This document shows, piece after piece, positions 34,756 through 44,327 of a DNA stretch of 64,000 nucleotides; position 1 is the stretch's first letter, and every line of letters begins with the position of its first letter. The DNA comes from Polyangiaceae bacterium (GTDB taxonomy: Bacteria; Myxococcota_A; Polyangia; Polyangiales; Polyangiaceae). The notes under the pieces were generated by a model. The model saw only the letters and a program-made list of their open reading frames with translations. It did no database searches and was not told the origin of the DNA. Location: contig JAICQO010000005.1 in assembly GCA_025937835.1 (NCBI GenBank), positions 1 through 64,000 on the forward strand. The letters run 5' to 3'. A program made the position numbers and the translations under genes.

Positions 34756-36627
34756 ATGAGTTCATTCCGCTCGGCTCTCGGCTCCAAGCTGGCAACGCGG
34801 CTGGCGTCCGGTCTCTCGTTTGGCGTGGTGGCGTGGGCGTGCAGTGGCACGGCGGACGAACCGGCGGACGGGGCTGGGGGCGCGACGTCGACCGGAGGCG
34901 CGAGCTCCGGCATCGCGGGGTCGACGGGTGGCCGCTCCGCGGGCTTGCCTTCGGGCGGCGCGGTTTCGTCGGCCACGGGAGGCCTGGGTTCGACTCCGCC
35001 TTCGGGTGGTCAACCTGCGGGCGGGGGCGCGAGCGGCGGGCAGAGCGCGAGCGCGAGCGGCGGGAGCTCGAGTAGCGGCGCCGCGACGGGCGGCAGCAAC
35101 GCGACGGCCTCGGGTGGCGGCACAGGCGAGGGGGCGAAGAGCAACGGTGGCGCTGGCGGAATGCCGGCAGCGGGGGGTGGCCAGAGCCAAACTGAGGGCG
35201 GCGCAGCGAGCGGCGGCTCGGGCGGCGGGAGCGTCGCGTTCGGCAAGCCCCAGGGCAAGATCCCGAATCAGGCCCAGCCCGAGTCGAGCACGAACCTGCC
35301 CAAGGATCAGTGGCAGAAGGGCATCGTCTCGCCGTCGATGCAGAAGGGGCATCAGATCAACCAATCCTCGGTGGTCAACGGCTATCTGCTCGTGGGCGGC
35401 AACGAGGAGTTCTGGTTTTACGACGTGTCGAACCCGGCCGCGCCGAAGCAGCTCTCCACGTTTGCGACGCCGAACCGCACCGGAGGCGAAGCGGAGACGC
35501 ACAGCATCTCGTACGCTCGCTACGGAGATAGCTTCTACGCCGTGACCATCGGCGGGCGCGGGATCGACACCTGGGACGTGACGGACCCGATGAAGCCGGC
35601 GCACCTGCAGCAGCTCAAGATCACCGGTGTCAACTACGGCGACTACACCGAGGCGGTCTGGGGGGTCGCGTGGCAGGGCCAGTACATCTACGTCGGCGCC
35701 ACCAACAACGGCATCAAGGTGGTCGACGCGGCCGATCCGCGCGCGCTGCGCATCGTGGCGGAGGTGCCGACCTCGCAGTATGGCGGTGTGAGCGCCGGGC
35801 CGGTGGACGCGATCGGTAATGTGCTGGTCGTGACGACTCCCAAAGAGAGCGGAGGGATCGCCACGCTCGACATCAGCAACCCGACCCAGCCGAAGCGGCT
35901 CGCGTCCTTCACCACGGACAAGGCGTACATCGGCGCGTTTTACCGGCGCTACGCGTTCTTGATCGGCGTCAAAGCCTGGGACGTGCTTTCGAACCCGAAG
36001 AGCATCGGCAGCGGCACGACGCCGATCGGAAGCCTGGGTACGGAAGGCGCCGAGTACATGGCGTTCAGCGACGACAACATGTTCCTCGGTCACCTGCGCA
36101 GCGAGATCAGCGGCACGCCCGGGGCGTCGAAGATCAGCGTGGAAGACCCGCGCAAGATGAAGGTGGTCAACCGGATCTGGGGCAGGCGAGACCTCGGCAA
36201 CCTGAATGACGACCAGTTCGTGTTCCCGTTCGGCAACCTGCTCGTGATCGGCGATGACCAGACGCCCTATCCGGGTTGGTTCATCGCTGTGCACCAGGCG
36301 GAGCCGGACACGAAGCCACCCGTGATCGACACGGTGATCCCGAACGACGCGTCGACCGCCAACGCGGTCACGTCGCGCATCGGCGTGTCGCTCTCCGACA
36401 ACATCGAGCTCGCGACCGTCAACGCCGCGTCCTTCATCGTTCGGCCGATGGGCGGCCAGCCGCTCACCGGCAAGTACGGCGTGCGCAACACGGTCATCAA
36501 TTTCGATCCCGACGAGGAGCTGAAGCCCGGCACCACCTACGAGGTGGTATTGCCCGCAGGTGGTATCGCCGATCTCGTGGGCAACACGCTGGCCGCCACC
36601 TGGCAGTCCACGTTCACGACGAACTGA
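34756..36627 (+). CDS. LVIVD-repeat beta-propeller lipoprotein with Ig-like domain
   Basis: The ATG at 34756 starts a lipoprotein signal with Cys29 (VVAWAC). A long Gly/Ser/Ala-rich linker (about 30-160) tethers a beta-propeller of LVIVD-type repeats (for example GRGIDTWDVTDPMKPAHL, GIKVVDAADPRALRIV, GGIATLDISNPTQPKRL). The last 100 residues resemble a bacterial Ig-like (Big_5) domain starting PPVIDTVIPNDAS. It is probably exposed on the outer membrane. It begins a same-strand cluster with the two cytochrome genes that follow. Confidence 0.8.
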   Translation: MSSFRSALGSKLATRLASGLSFGVVAWACSGTADEPADGAGGATSTGGASSGIAGSTGGRSAGLPSGGAVSSATGGLGSTPPSGGQPAGGGASGGQSASASGGSSSSGAATGGSNATASGGGTGEGAKSNGGAGGMPAAGGGQSQTEGGAASGGSGGGSVAFGKPQGKIPNQAQPESSTNLPKDQWQKGIVSPSMQKGHQINQSSVVNGYLLVGGNEEFWFYDVSNPAAPKQLSTFATPNRTGGEAETHSISYARYGDSFYAVTIGGRGIDTWDVTDPMKPAHLQQLKITGVNYGDYTEAVWGVAWQGQYIYVGATNNGIKVVDAADPRALRIVAEVPTSQYGGVSAGPVDAIGNVLVVTTPKESGGIATLDISNPTQPKRLASFTTDKAYIGAFYRRYAFLIGVKAWDVLSNPKSIGSGTTPIGSLGTEGAEYMAFSDDNMFLGHLRSEISGTPGASKISVEDPRKMKVVNRIWGRRDLGNLNDDQFVFPFGNLLVIGDDQTPYPGWFIAVHQAEPDTKPPVIDTVIPNDASTANAVTSRIGVSLSDNIELATVNAASFIVRPMGGQPLTGKYGVRNTVINFDPDEELKPGTTYEVVLPAGGIADLVGNTLAATWQSTFTTN

Positions 36628-36650
36628 CGCTCGTGAGCTTTCGTCTTTCG

Positions 36651-39206
36651 ATGGTCGGGTCCCGACTCGCGCTCGCGGCCTTGTTCCTCGCGTCCTCGCT
36701 GACGAGCGCGCCGGCGCTGGCGCTGGGGCTCGACGTGACGAACCCGGGGCCTTCGGTGGTCGGCGAGCCGCACGTTTTCACCGCGGTCGTGAGCGACGCG
36801 ATGGGCGAGGTGACGTTCGCCTGGAAGCTCGGAGAGAGCGAGCCACAACAGGCCGGACCCGCGCAGATGACGCACACGTTCACGGCGCCGGGGCACTACA
36901 GCATCACCGTAGAAGCGACGGATTCCATCGGTGACACCAGCAGCTGGTCGTTCCAGCACCTGGTCCACCACCCGCTCACCGAGAAGCGGCCGACCTCCTC
37001 GTCACCGATCATTTACGACAGCGTTCGAAAGCGCGTTTATTCCGCCAATCAGGACAACGACACCGTCACGTCGATCGACGCAGAGGCGCTCGTCAAGCTC
37101 GCGGAGCTTCCGGTGTACCGGCGCCCCGAGGCGCTCGCGCTCTCTCCGGAGGGCAAGCTCTGGGTGGTTCACCAGGACGACTACGCGGTCGCCGTCGTCG
37201 ATCCCGAGCGCTTCGAGATCGAGCGCGGGTTCCGGCTGCCGTACGCGTCGCAGCCAATCGGGCTCGCGTTCAGCCCCACGGGGGACGCGGCGTACGTGAG
37301 CCTGATGGCTCTCGGCAAGGTATTGAAGCTCGATCCGAGCAGCGGCGCCGTGACGGGCGAGTGCGAGGTCGGTCCGCGCCCGCGCGGAATCGCCGTCTCG
37401 CACGACGGCCGCGAGGTCTACGTGACACGCTTCATCTCCTCCGACACGGCGGGTGAAGTCGTGAAGCTCGACGCAGCAGCGATGCAGGTGGCCGCCCGCA
37501 TCGCGCTCCCGCTAGACACGCAGACGATGGACGGCCCGCAGGGTGCGCGAGGGCTTCCCAACTACCTCTTCTCCGTCGCGCTCACGCCCGACGGACGCCA
37601 GGCGTGGGTGCCTGGGAAGAAGGACAACGTGCTGCGCGGGCAGTTCCGCGACGGCCAGAAGCTGACGCACGACACCACCGTCAGGCCGCTAGTTTCGATT
37701 CTCGACGTGCAGGCCGCACAGGAGCTCATCGCCAGCCGCGTCGATCTCGACGACCGCAGCTTGCCCATTCACGTCGAGTTCTCTCCCTACGGGAACCTCG
37801 CGATCGTCACGCTGGCCGGCTCGAATCGCGTCGAGCTCCGCGACGTGAACCGACCGACCCAGGTCTTCTCGGCGATCGCCGACGCGGGGAGCTTTCCGCG
37901 CGCATCCGTGCTGACACCGAACTCGCGCCTGTTCGTTCAGGGCTCGCTGAGCCGCGACATCCTCGTGTACAACCTGTCCGCGGCGCTCGACTATTACGAC
38001 AAGGCGTCGCCCAGCCTGGTCGAGACGATCCCCGCGGTCGCAAGCGAAAAGCTGCCGGTGGACGTGCTGGCTGGAAAGAAAATCTTCAATAACTCCGAAG
38101 ATTTGCGAATGACCGCCGAGGGGTACATGAGCTGCGGCGTGTGCCATTTCGAAGGCACCGACGACGGCCGGGTTTGGGATTTCGGGGACCGCGGTGAGGG
38201 CCTGCGCAACACGATGGCCGTGCTCGGGCGTCGCGGGACGATGCACGGGCGGCTCGACTGGAGCGGCAACCTGGACGAGGTGCAGGACTTCGAGCATCAG
38301 ATCCGCACGCTGTTCCTCGGCCGCGGCTTCCTGCCGGAGGACGTGTTCGCGGCGGGCACGCGTTCCCAACCGTTCGGCGATCCGAAGGCGGGGCTCAGCA
38401 CCGAGCTCGACGCGCTGGCCGCGTACGTGGCGTCACTCGATCACGTCAATCCGAGCCCGCACAAGAACCCGGACGGCACGCTGACTGCGGCCGGTGTCGC
38501 GGGCCGGGTCGCCTTCGAGAAGCTGGGATGCGATTTCTGTCACGGCGGCGCTGAGCTGACCGACAGCGCGCGCGGCGTTCTGCACGACGTCGGGACGCTC
38601 GGTGCCGCGTCCGGCTCGAGAGCGAGTGAGCCGCTATTCGGGTTCGATACGCCGACTCTGCTCGGGATCTGGGAGACCGCGCCGTACCTCCACGACGGCT
38701 CTGCGGCCACGCTGCGCGACGTTCTGGTCGCCAAGAATCCGGACGGCCTTCACGGTTACGTGGCCGGGCTGTCCGCGCAGGAGCTCGACGATCTCGTCAC
38801 TTACTTGCTCCAGATCGACGGCGACCAGCCGCTGCGCCGCTTGCCGTTCGAGCCGCCTTTGCCCGCTGGCGGTGGACCGGGCGTGAGCGTCGCCGGCAAC
38901 GCCGGAGCTCCGGCTGGCACGAACGGAGGCGGTGCGAACGGAGGCAGCGCGAACGGAGGCAGCGCGAACGGAGGCAGCGCGAACGGCGGTGCGCCCGCTG
39001 GGAGCTCGGGAGGCCTGGTCGCCGGCGGACAACCGCCTGCCACGCCGGCGCCTGCGGCAGATTCCAGCGCGCGCTGCACGTTCCGCGTTCCCTCCCGCGC
39101 CGCGCGCGGTGCCGAGGCGCCCGCGATGCTGGCCTGCGTGCTCCTGGTAGTGGCGGCGGGTGCCCGGCGGCGTCGTTCGCGCCACGGCGAGGGGCGTGGC
39201 TCATGA
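36651..39206 (+). CDS. PKD/beta-propeller protein with di-haem peroxidase-like domain and MYXO-CTERM-like tail
   Basis: After a signal peptide (LALAALFLASSLTSAPALA) come a PKD-like domain (30-110), a YVTN-type seven-bladed propeller (about 115-470) and a MauG/CcpA-like cytochrome domain with haem sites CGVCH (495-499) and CDFCH (627-631). The peroxidase-family segment ETAPYLHDGSAATLRDVL is present. An Asn-Gly-Gly repeat tail precedes Cys, a hydrophobic stretch and RRRRSRH. It probably performs peroxide- or substrate-linked electron transfer at the surface. GTG 36633 is an alternative start. Its stop overlaps the next ATG by four bases. Confidence 0.8.
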   Translation: MVGSRLALAALFLASSLTSAPALALGLDVTNPGPSVVGEPHVFTAVVSDAMGEVTFAWKLGESEPQQAGPAQMTHTFTAPGHYSITVEATDSIGDTSSWSFQHLVHHPLTEKRPTSSSPIIYDSVRKRVYSANQDNDTVTSIDAEALVKLAELPVYRRPEALALSPEGKLWVVHQDDYAVAVVDPERFEIERGFRLPYASQPIGLAFSPTGDAAYVSLMALGKVLKLDPSSGAVTGECEVGPRPRGIAVSHDGREVYVTRFISSDTAGEVVKLDAAAMQVAARIALPLDTQTMDGPQGARGLPNYLFSVALTPDGRQAWVPGKKDNVLRGQFRDGQKLTHDTTVRPLVSILDVQAAQELIASRVDLDDRSLPIHVEFSPYGNLAIVTLAGSNRVELRDVNRPTQVFSAIADAGSFPRASVLTPNSRLFVQGSLSRDILVYNLSAALDYYDKASPSLVETIPAVASEKLPVDVLAGKKIFNNSEDLRMTAEGYMSCGVCHFEGTDDGRVWDFGDRGEGLRNTMAVLGRRGTMHGRLDWSGNLDEVQDFEHQIRTLFLGRGFLPEDVFAAGTRSQPFGDPKAGLSTELDALAAYVASLDHVNPSPHKNPDGTLTAAGVAGRVAFEKLGCDFCHGGAELTDSARGVLHDVGTLGAASGSRASEPLFGFDTPTLLGIWETAPYLHDGSAATLRDVLVAKNPDGLHGYVAGLSAQELDDLVTYLLQIDGDQPLRRLPFEPPLPAGGGPGVSVAGNAGAPAGTNGGGANGGSANGGSANGGSANGGAPAGSSGGLVAGGQPPATPAPAADSSARCTFRVPSRAARGAEAPAMLACVLLVVAAGARRRRSRHGEGRGS
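38921..38995 (+). repeat. Five tandem 15-bp units encoding Gly/Asn repeats
   Basis: Units GAACGGAGGC(A/G)G(C/T)GC run head to tail within the linker of the peroxidase-like protein; the middle three are identical. They encode Asn-Gly-Gly-Ser-Ala and are likely to vary in copy number between strains. Confidence 0.85.
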
Positions 39207-40699
39207 GGCTCCGCGGTGCGCTGTCAGATGCGGGATGGAGCGCGCGCTGCGCCGGTCTCGTAGTCGCGCTGTTGGCGAGCGCGACCGCCTGCGGACCGCA
39301 AGATCCGCAAGAGCCAGCACCGCCGGTGGACCCGGGTGTTCCAGCTCCGAGCGGCGGCGGCGCTGGTGGCGGCGGTGGTGCGCAGAACACGGACGCTTGG
39401 TCGAGCCTCCCGCCAAACCTGCACACGGACGTCGAGCTCGCACCGCTCGGCGTGCGCGAAGCGACTTACACGCGCGTTTGTGAGCGGGCGCGCGGCGACC
39501 AGTTCGCGAAAGCGCTGTGCGGGGTCGGAGGCCGCCCAGAGATTGCGGATCTCGCGGGGCTCCTTGCCCTCGCCGGCCTCGACCAGCAGCGCGCCTTCGC
39601 GCTGACCGGCAACTCGACCTCGCTGGTTTCGATGAGCGTTTCGGCGATCAACCCGCGGATCTTGGTGTTTCCGCGGGTCGCTGACGGCGCGCCGCGCCCG
39701 CAAAGCATGACCAGCGTCGGTTTCGTGCGCGGCGAGCAATTCGTGGAGATAGTCAGTCGCGACGAGCTCACGGACGACCTCAACTTTTACCTGCTCGCGT
39801 TCGAGCAACCGTGCAGCTACCAGCCGAACGGCTGCGACCTGGCGAGCCTGCTCACCGAAGAGATCGAGCACGGCTGGACCGCCTACAGCGTTTACGATCA
39901 AGACGATCTCGAACGCACCTCGTTCGATTGCCTGTCGTGCCACCAACCCGGCGGGCATGGCACGAAGCGCATGCTGCGCATGCAGGAGCTCTCGGCGCCC
40001 TGGATGCACTGGTTTCCACAGCGCTTCGTGCAACGGACGGAGTCGGATCGCGTGCTCGGCATGCAGTTCGCGGAGGCCCACCAGAGCGACGCTCAGTACG
40101 GTGGCGTGCCCATCGCCACCATCGCAAACGCCCTCGACGAGGGCAGCGGTGCTCAGCTCGAGGCGCTGCTGCGGGCGGAAGGCTTTGCCGAGCAACCGAA
40201 CCCCTTCGACGCGCACATCGCCGCCGAGATGAAGAGCGGAACCAGCGCGACCTGGCAATCGCGCTTCGACGCTCACTTGCGCGGTGAAGCCATCGCCGTG
40301 CCCTTCCCCTCGATCGACGTCACGGACGCGGCTCTGCGGACTGCTGCCGTCCAATCGTACCTGAACGTGGTCGAAGGCGGCGCGCCGCGCGAGAGCCTGC
40401 TCGACCTGCGCCGGGTCTTCTCTCCGGACGCGGAACGAAAGCTCAGCTTCGTTCCGCAGCCCGGAGCGGACGGGCGCACCGTTCTGCAGCAGATGTGCGC
40501 GCGCTGCCACGACGGGCGCGGCAACCCGGCGTTGCGGAAGAACCAATTCAACGTGCTGCGGCTCGCGGAAATGCCGCGCGCACTCAAAGATCTGGCGATC
40601 GAGCGCATCGATTCGGAGACCGCGGTCATGCCGCCGAAGCGCGCCGGTTACCTCCCGCCCGAGGCCAAAGAAGCCGCCAAATCGGAGCTACGGAAGTAG
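39203..40699 (+). CDS. Di-haem cytochrome c lipoprotein
   Basis: The 498-residue protein has lipobox ATAC (Cys30) after a signal peptide, then a Pro/Gly-rich linker. Haem sites are CLSCH (243-247) and CARCH (432-436). The second lies in a cytochrome c-like tail with ETAVMPPKRAGYLPPEA. No named family is recognised. The ATG overlaps the stop of the preceding di-haem gene (ATGA), so the two should be made together and may exchange electrons. Location is probably the outer membrane. Confidence 0.8.
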   Translation: MRLRGALSDAGWSARCAGLVVALLASATACGPQDPQEPAPPVDPGVPAPSGGGAGGGGGAQNTDAWSSLPPNLHTDVELAPLGVREATYTRVCERARGDQFAKALCGVGGRPEIADLAGLLALAGLDQQRAFALTGNSTSLVSMSVSAINPRILVFPRVADGAPRPQSMTSVGFVRGEQFVEIVSRDELTDDLNFYLLAFEQPCSYQPNGCDLASLLTEEIEHGWTAYSVYDQDDLERTSFDCLSCHQPGGHGTKRMLRMQELSAPWMHWFPQRFVQRTESDRVLGMQFAEAHQSDAQYGGVPIATIANALDEGSGAQLEALLRAEGFAEQPNPFDAHIAAEMKSGTSATWQSRFDAHLRGEAIAVPFPSIDVTDAALRTAAVQSYLNVVEGGAPRESLLDLRRVFSPDAERKLSFVPQPGADGRTVLQQMCARCHDGRGNPALRKNQFNVLRLAEMPRALKDLAIERIDSETAVMPPKRAGYLPPEAKEAAKSELRK

Positions 40700-40744
40700 C
40701 GTGCTGCGTCGATTTTTCTCGGCCACTCCGGGGCGCCGCGCGCG

Positions 40745-41335
40745 TCACGGGGCTCGTTCGCAGATGTACGGCACCTTGAGCGAGCAAGCTCGGTCGTTCC
40801 AATCATCGGCGGGGGTGAGCGCGAGGCAACGCTCCGGATCCGGCGAAGTCGTGCTCTCGTTGTTCGGCTCTCCAGCTTTCCAGAAGCTGAACGCGCCGGG
40901 CTCCGTCATCCCGTCGGGGCCGCCCCGCCAGAAGACGGCGCCCGATGGCCAGCTCCAGACCAGCGCGTCGTCGCGCCTGCCGCCCAGCCACCAATCTCCG
41001 AGCATCACGCTCTCCGACCGAGCAGCGACGAAGTCGTTTTCCTCTCGAGACTCGAGCGCTGCGAGTGTGGCGTCCCGGCGCGCGCAGTCCGCGACGGCTT
41101 CTGCGTTGTCGAGCCGTTCGGGACACACCAGGTACTCGCGCGATGCCGACGTGAACAGCTCGCACGGCGAAAGGACGGGGCCGCCGCCCTCGCCGCCGCC
41201 GCCGACCGACACGCTGGGATCGAGCGTGGTCGTGCAAGAGAACGTGGCCAACGCAGACAGCGCGAGCGCGAACCGCACCACACCGAGCCCTGTCAGCGGG
41301 GTGAAGTCTGGGAAGCCGCGGGTCTCGAAGCGCAT
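40745..41335 (-). CDS. C-type-lectin-like lipoprotein
   Basis: The 196-residue protein has a lipobox at LATFSC and a C-type lectin fold: paired Cys, WWLGGRRDD, the WND-like DDWNDRACS and the ending PYICER. The EPN motif is present in AGEPNNES, so carbohydrate or calcium binding is possible. ATG 41335 is preferred to the upstream GTG at 41359. It is convergent with the cytochrome cluster and divergent from the sigma factor. Confidence 0.8.
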   Translation of the reverse strand: MRFETRGFPDFTPLTGLGVVRFALALSALATFSCTTTLDPSVSVGGGGEGGGPVLSPCELFTSASREYLVCPERLDNAEAVADCARRDATLAALESREENDFVAARSESVMLGDWWLGGRRDDALVWSWPSGAVFWRGGPDGMTEPGAFSFWKAGEPNNESTTSPDPERCLALTPADDWNDRACSLKVPYICERAP

Positions 41336-41436
41336 GCGCCGGGATCCGAGAGATGCCACACGACTCGGCAGGTGGACGCAAATAATCGCGTGGAAAAACC
41401 GGGCCGTCGAACCCCCTCGCCGGGAGTCCTGCTAAG

Positions 41437-42066
41437 GTGTCGGCCGTGCGGCGGACGCGCACTTCCACCGAGCCGCAGCCCGAGCAGCGGGTCGACGCAG
41501 CCCGGCTCTTGCTGGTGCCGCGTGAAGCGAGCGAGGCGCAGGTCGTTTACGAGCGAGTGGCGCCGGTCGTCAATCGCATGGTCTGGATTTACCTCGCGAC
41601 CGATCCCGAGCGCGACGACATTGCACAGGACATCTTCGTAGCCATCGCGCGCCGCCACGCCGCCGTACGGGACCCTTCGCGGCTCGAGGCCTGGGCCGCG
41701 AGCGTCGCATTCAACACCATCTGTCACGCCTTTCGCCGGCGCAAGTTCAGGCGTTGGTTCTCGCTCGAGGTCGTGCTCGAGAGCGAGCAACCCCGCTACG
41801 AGGCCGATCTCGAAGGGCGCGATCTCGTGGCCCGCGCTCAGCGCCTCCTCGAGAAGTTGCCGCTCGCACAGCGGATGCCGCTGACCCTCGAGCTCTTCAG
41901 CAGCTCGAGCCAGCCGGAAATCGCCCGGCTGTGCGGGTGCTCGGAGCGCACGTTGAGGCGGCGGCTGCACGCCGCGCGCGAGCGCTTCGCGCTCCTCGTC
42001 CAGCGCGATCCAGCGCTCGCTGGCCGGCTCGCGGACGGTTCGCCGGAGGCCCCAGTCGATGGCTGA
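41437..42066 (+). CDS. ECF-type RNA polymerase sigma factor
   Basis: The 209-residue protein has sigma region 2 (YLATDPERDDIAQDIFVAIA, the core-binding DD.AQ.. motif) and region 4 with an HTH (SQPEIARLCGCSERTLRRRL). It starts at GTG 41437. The stop overlaps the next ATG, which encodes a FecR-like membrane protein, the usual anti-sigma partner. Target promoters are not known. Confidence 0.9.
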   Translation: MSAVRRTRTSTEPQPEQRVDAARLLLVPREASEAQVVYERVAPVVNRMVWIYLATDPERDDIAQDIFVAIARRHAAVRDPSRLEAWAASVAFNTICHAFRRRKFRRWFSLEVVLESEQPRYEADLEGRDLVARAQRLLEKLPLAQRMPLTLELFSSSSQPEIARLCGCSERTLRRRLHAARERFALLVQRDPALAGRLADGSPEAPVDG

Positions 42067-43231
42067 CCTGGACGCTCTCGCGAAGGCGCTCCGAAAGGAG
42101 CTCGGCACCCCGCCGGAGGCGTGGCAGAAGGCGCAGCGTGAGCGCATGCGCGAGGTCCTCGCCGCGAAGCCCGAGCGCCCGCTGCTCGTGCGTCTCGCTC
42201 CGGTGTTCGCGCTTTCGCTCGTGGCCGCCAGCGTGCTGCTCTGGTTCGGCTTCTCGCGCCCGCACACCGACGGCGACCAAGCTTCGCTCGTTGCGAACGG
42301 CCTTGCCGCGCCGATCCGCCTCGAGGACGGCAGCAGCATCGTTCTCGCCAAGGGGGGGCGCGGTCGTCTCGTCAGCGAGGAGACCACGGTGCGTTTCGAG
42401 CTCGAAGCCGGCCGCGCCGATTTCGACGTCGTGCCGAACCAGAAGCGAAAGTGGACGATCACGGCGGGAAAGAACGTCGTGACGGTCATCGGCACGCGCT
42501 TCAGCGTCTCTTACGAGCCGTCCGGCACGTTCGAAGTCGACGTCGAACGCGGCGTCGTCTCCGTACGGGTGCCGGAGCGGCGGGCGAGCGTCGAGCTCAA
42601 GGCGGGCGACCATCTGCGCGGCGCTCCGGGACGGATGGAGGTCGTTCAAGGAGCGCCCAGCGCGCCCGAGCCGGCAGCAGCGGCGAGTGTCCCGGGCGAG
42701 GCGCCCGAACCCACGCCGGAGGCGATTGGTTCCGCGGCTCCGGCCGCCCCTGGTTCGAGCGCGCCGCCGAAATCTCCCGAGTGGCGCGACCGTTATCGAG
42801 ACGGCAAGTACGCCGAGGCGCTCGCGCTGCTCCGGGCGGATCGCGAAGCCGAGCGCCTCGAGAGCCTCGGGCCGCGCCTGCTCGCAGACATCGCGGACGT
42901 GGCTCGTCTGGGCGGCGATCTCAAGCTGGCCGCCCGTGCCCTCGCCGTGCTGCTCCGGCAGTATCCTGGGGCCCGCGAGGCGCGCGACGCTCAGTTCCTG
43001 CTCGGGCGCGTGCACGCGCTGTCCGGTGATCGCGCCTCGGCCATCCGGGCTTTCGAGGCCTACCTCGAGACCGGGAGCTCGAGGCGATACGCGAATGAAG
43101 CGGCTGGCCGCCTGATGGAGCTTTACACCGAGCGCGGCGACACCGAGCGGGCCCGGGCGATGGCGCAGCGCTACCTTGCGAGCGCGCCGAACGGTCCCTA
43201 TCGCCGACTGGCGCACTCTCTGATTCGATAA
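42059..43231 (+). CDS. FecR-domain membrane protein with TPR region
   Basis: The 390-residue protein has a short cytoplasmic segment, one membrane helix (46-65) and a periplasmic FecR domain (about 75-200, IGTRFSVSYEPSGTFEVDVE). After a Pro/Ala linker come TPR-like repeats (245-390). In FecR systems the cytoplasmic part binds the sigma factor and the periplasmic part receives the signal. The gene overlaps the sigma gene by eight bases. Confidence 0.88.
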   Translation: MADLDALAKALRKELGTPPEAWQKAQRERMREVLAAKPERPLLVRLAPVFALSLVAASVLLWFGFSRPHTDGDQASLVANGLAAPIRLEDGSSIVLAKGGRGRLVSEETTVRFELEAGRADFDVVPNQKRKWTITAGKNVVTVIGTRFSVSYEPSGTFEVDVERGVVSVRVPERRASVELKAGDHLRGAPGRMEVVQGAPSAPEPAAAASVPGEAPEPTPEAIGSAAPAAPGSSAPPKSPEWRDRYRDGKYAEALALLRADREAERLESLGPRLLADIADVARLGGDLKLAARALAVLLRQYPGAREARDAQFLLGRVHALSGDRASAIRAFEAYLETGSSRRYANEAAGRLMELYTERGDTERARAMAQRYLASAPNGPYRRLAHSLIR

Positions 43232-43250
43232 GGGGCGTCGAATCGCTGTC

Positions 43251-44297
43251 ATGGTCGGGCCGCGCCGCTCGCTTCTTCATGCCGCAATCGCGGGAACCGC
43301 GCTGTCTCTGCTCTGGGCGGGCGGCGCCCTGGCGGATGTCAGCGTCTCGCTTCGCTACGAGTCCGCCGCCGAGCTCGAGCACGCCCGGCGCGTCGCCTCG
43401 GAGCTCGCGAGCGAAGGCTACGCCGTCGACCTCGGTGACACACCCGAGCCGTCACCCTGCGACCCGAACGCGCCGCGCCTCGCCAGCATCCCAAGGGACG
43501 CCAGGGCGTGGATCCGCCTGGCACCCGATCCGGCGGACGCTGAACGGGTCGTCGCCTTCATCTGCTTTCTCGGAGCGCAACCCTTGCTTCAGCAGGCGGT
43601 GCCGAGCGCGCCTCGCTCGAACGGTGAACAGCTCGCCCTGGCCGCTGCCGAGGCGCTGAACGGACTGCGCGTCCGATTACCCCCGGTTCAGAACGAGCCC
43701 CGGCGGGCTCCTCCTGCTCCCGAGCCGAGCCCGCCAGCTCCGCTCGCCCCGGATGCGCGCCTCGAACCGCTTCCAAAACGCGTGGTGAACAGCCTGGTGC
43801 TCGGCCCGGGTATCGTCCGCAGCTTTCCGGACTTTCCGACCACTCTGGGCCTGTCGGCGCGCGGCGCGCTCGGCATCGTGCCTTCGCTCGGGCTCGTGAT
43901 CGAAGCGTTCGTCCCCGCCACTTCCGGAGAGCTCGCGAGCGACACGGTGACGTCTGAGCTCCGAACGACCTGGGTGCGCGTTGGCCCGCGCCTAGGCTGG
44001 GAGCTCGGCGATTTCGAGCTCTCCGTGGCTGCGCTCGCGGGCCCCGCGTTCACGTGGGCAACGGCCGTCGCCGTTCCGCCACGTCAGGGCACAGCCGACG
44101 TGTCCGCGGGCGCGATCCTGACGCTCGGCGCTTTCCTCCAGTACCCCGCGCAGGGCGCGCTGTTCGGCAGTGCTTCGGTGTCCGGCTCCGCGTTGTTGCC
44201 GGCGCCGCGCGTGGAGCTCGCCGACGACGCGCGGGCTCCGCGCGGCTATTTCCCGCTGGAAGCGTCGCTCGGTCTCGGCGTTCGCTGGGGTGGCTGA
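43251..44297 (+). CDS. Probable outer-membrane beta-barrel protein
   Basis: The 348-residue protein has a signal peptide (about 28 residues, ending AGGALA), a periplasmic N-terminal domain (30-130), a Pro-rich linker and a C-terminal half with alternating hydrophobic strands ending LGLGVRWGG, as in small barrels. It follows the FecR/TPR gene by 19 bases and is probably the third member of that unit. Ligand and role are unknown. Confidence 0.7.
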   Translation: MVGPRRSLLHAAIAGTALSLLWAGGALADVSVSLRYESAAELEHARRVASELASEGYAVDLGDTPEPSPCDPNAPRLASIPRDARAWIRLAPDPADAERVVAFICFLGAQPLLQQAVPSAPRSNGEQLALAAAEALNGLRVRLPPVQNEPRRAPPAPEPSPPAPLAPDARLEPLPKRVVNSLVLGPGIVRSFPDFPTTLGLSARGALGIVPSLGLVIEAFVPATSGELASDTVTSELRTTWVRVGPRLGWELGDFELSVAALAGPAFTWATAVAVPPRQGTADVSAGAILTLGAFLQYPAQGALFGSASVSGSALLPAPRVELADDARAPRGYFPLEASLGLGVRWGG

Positions 44298-44327
44298 ACC
44301 GGTTCGCGCCTCAGGTCAAGATGCAGC

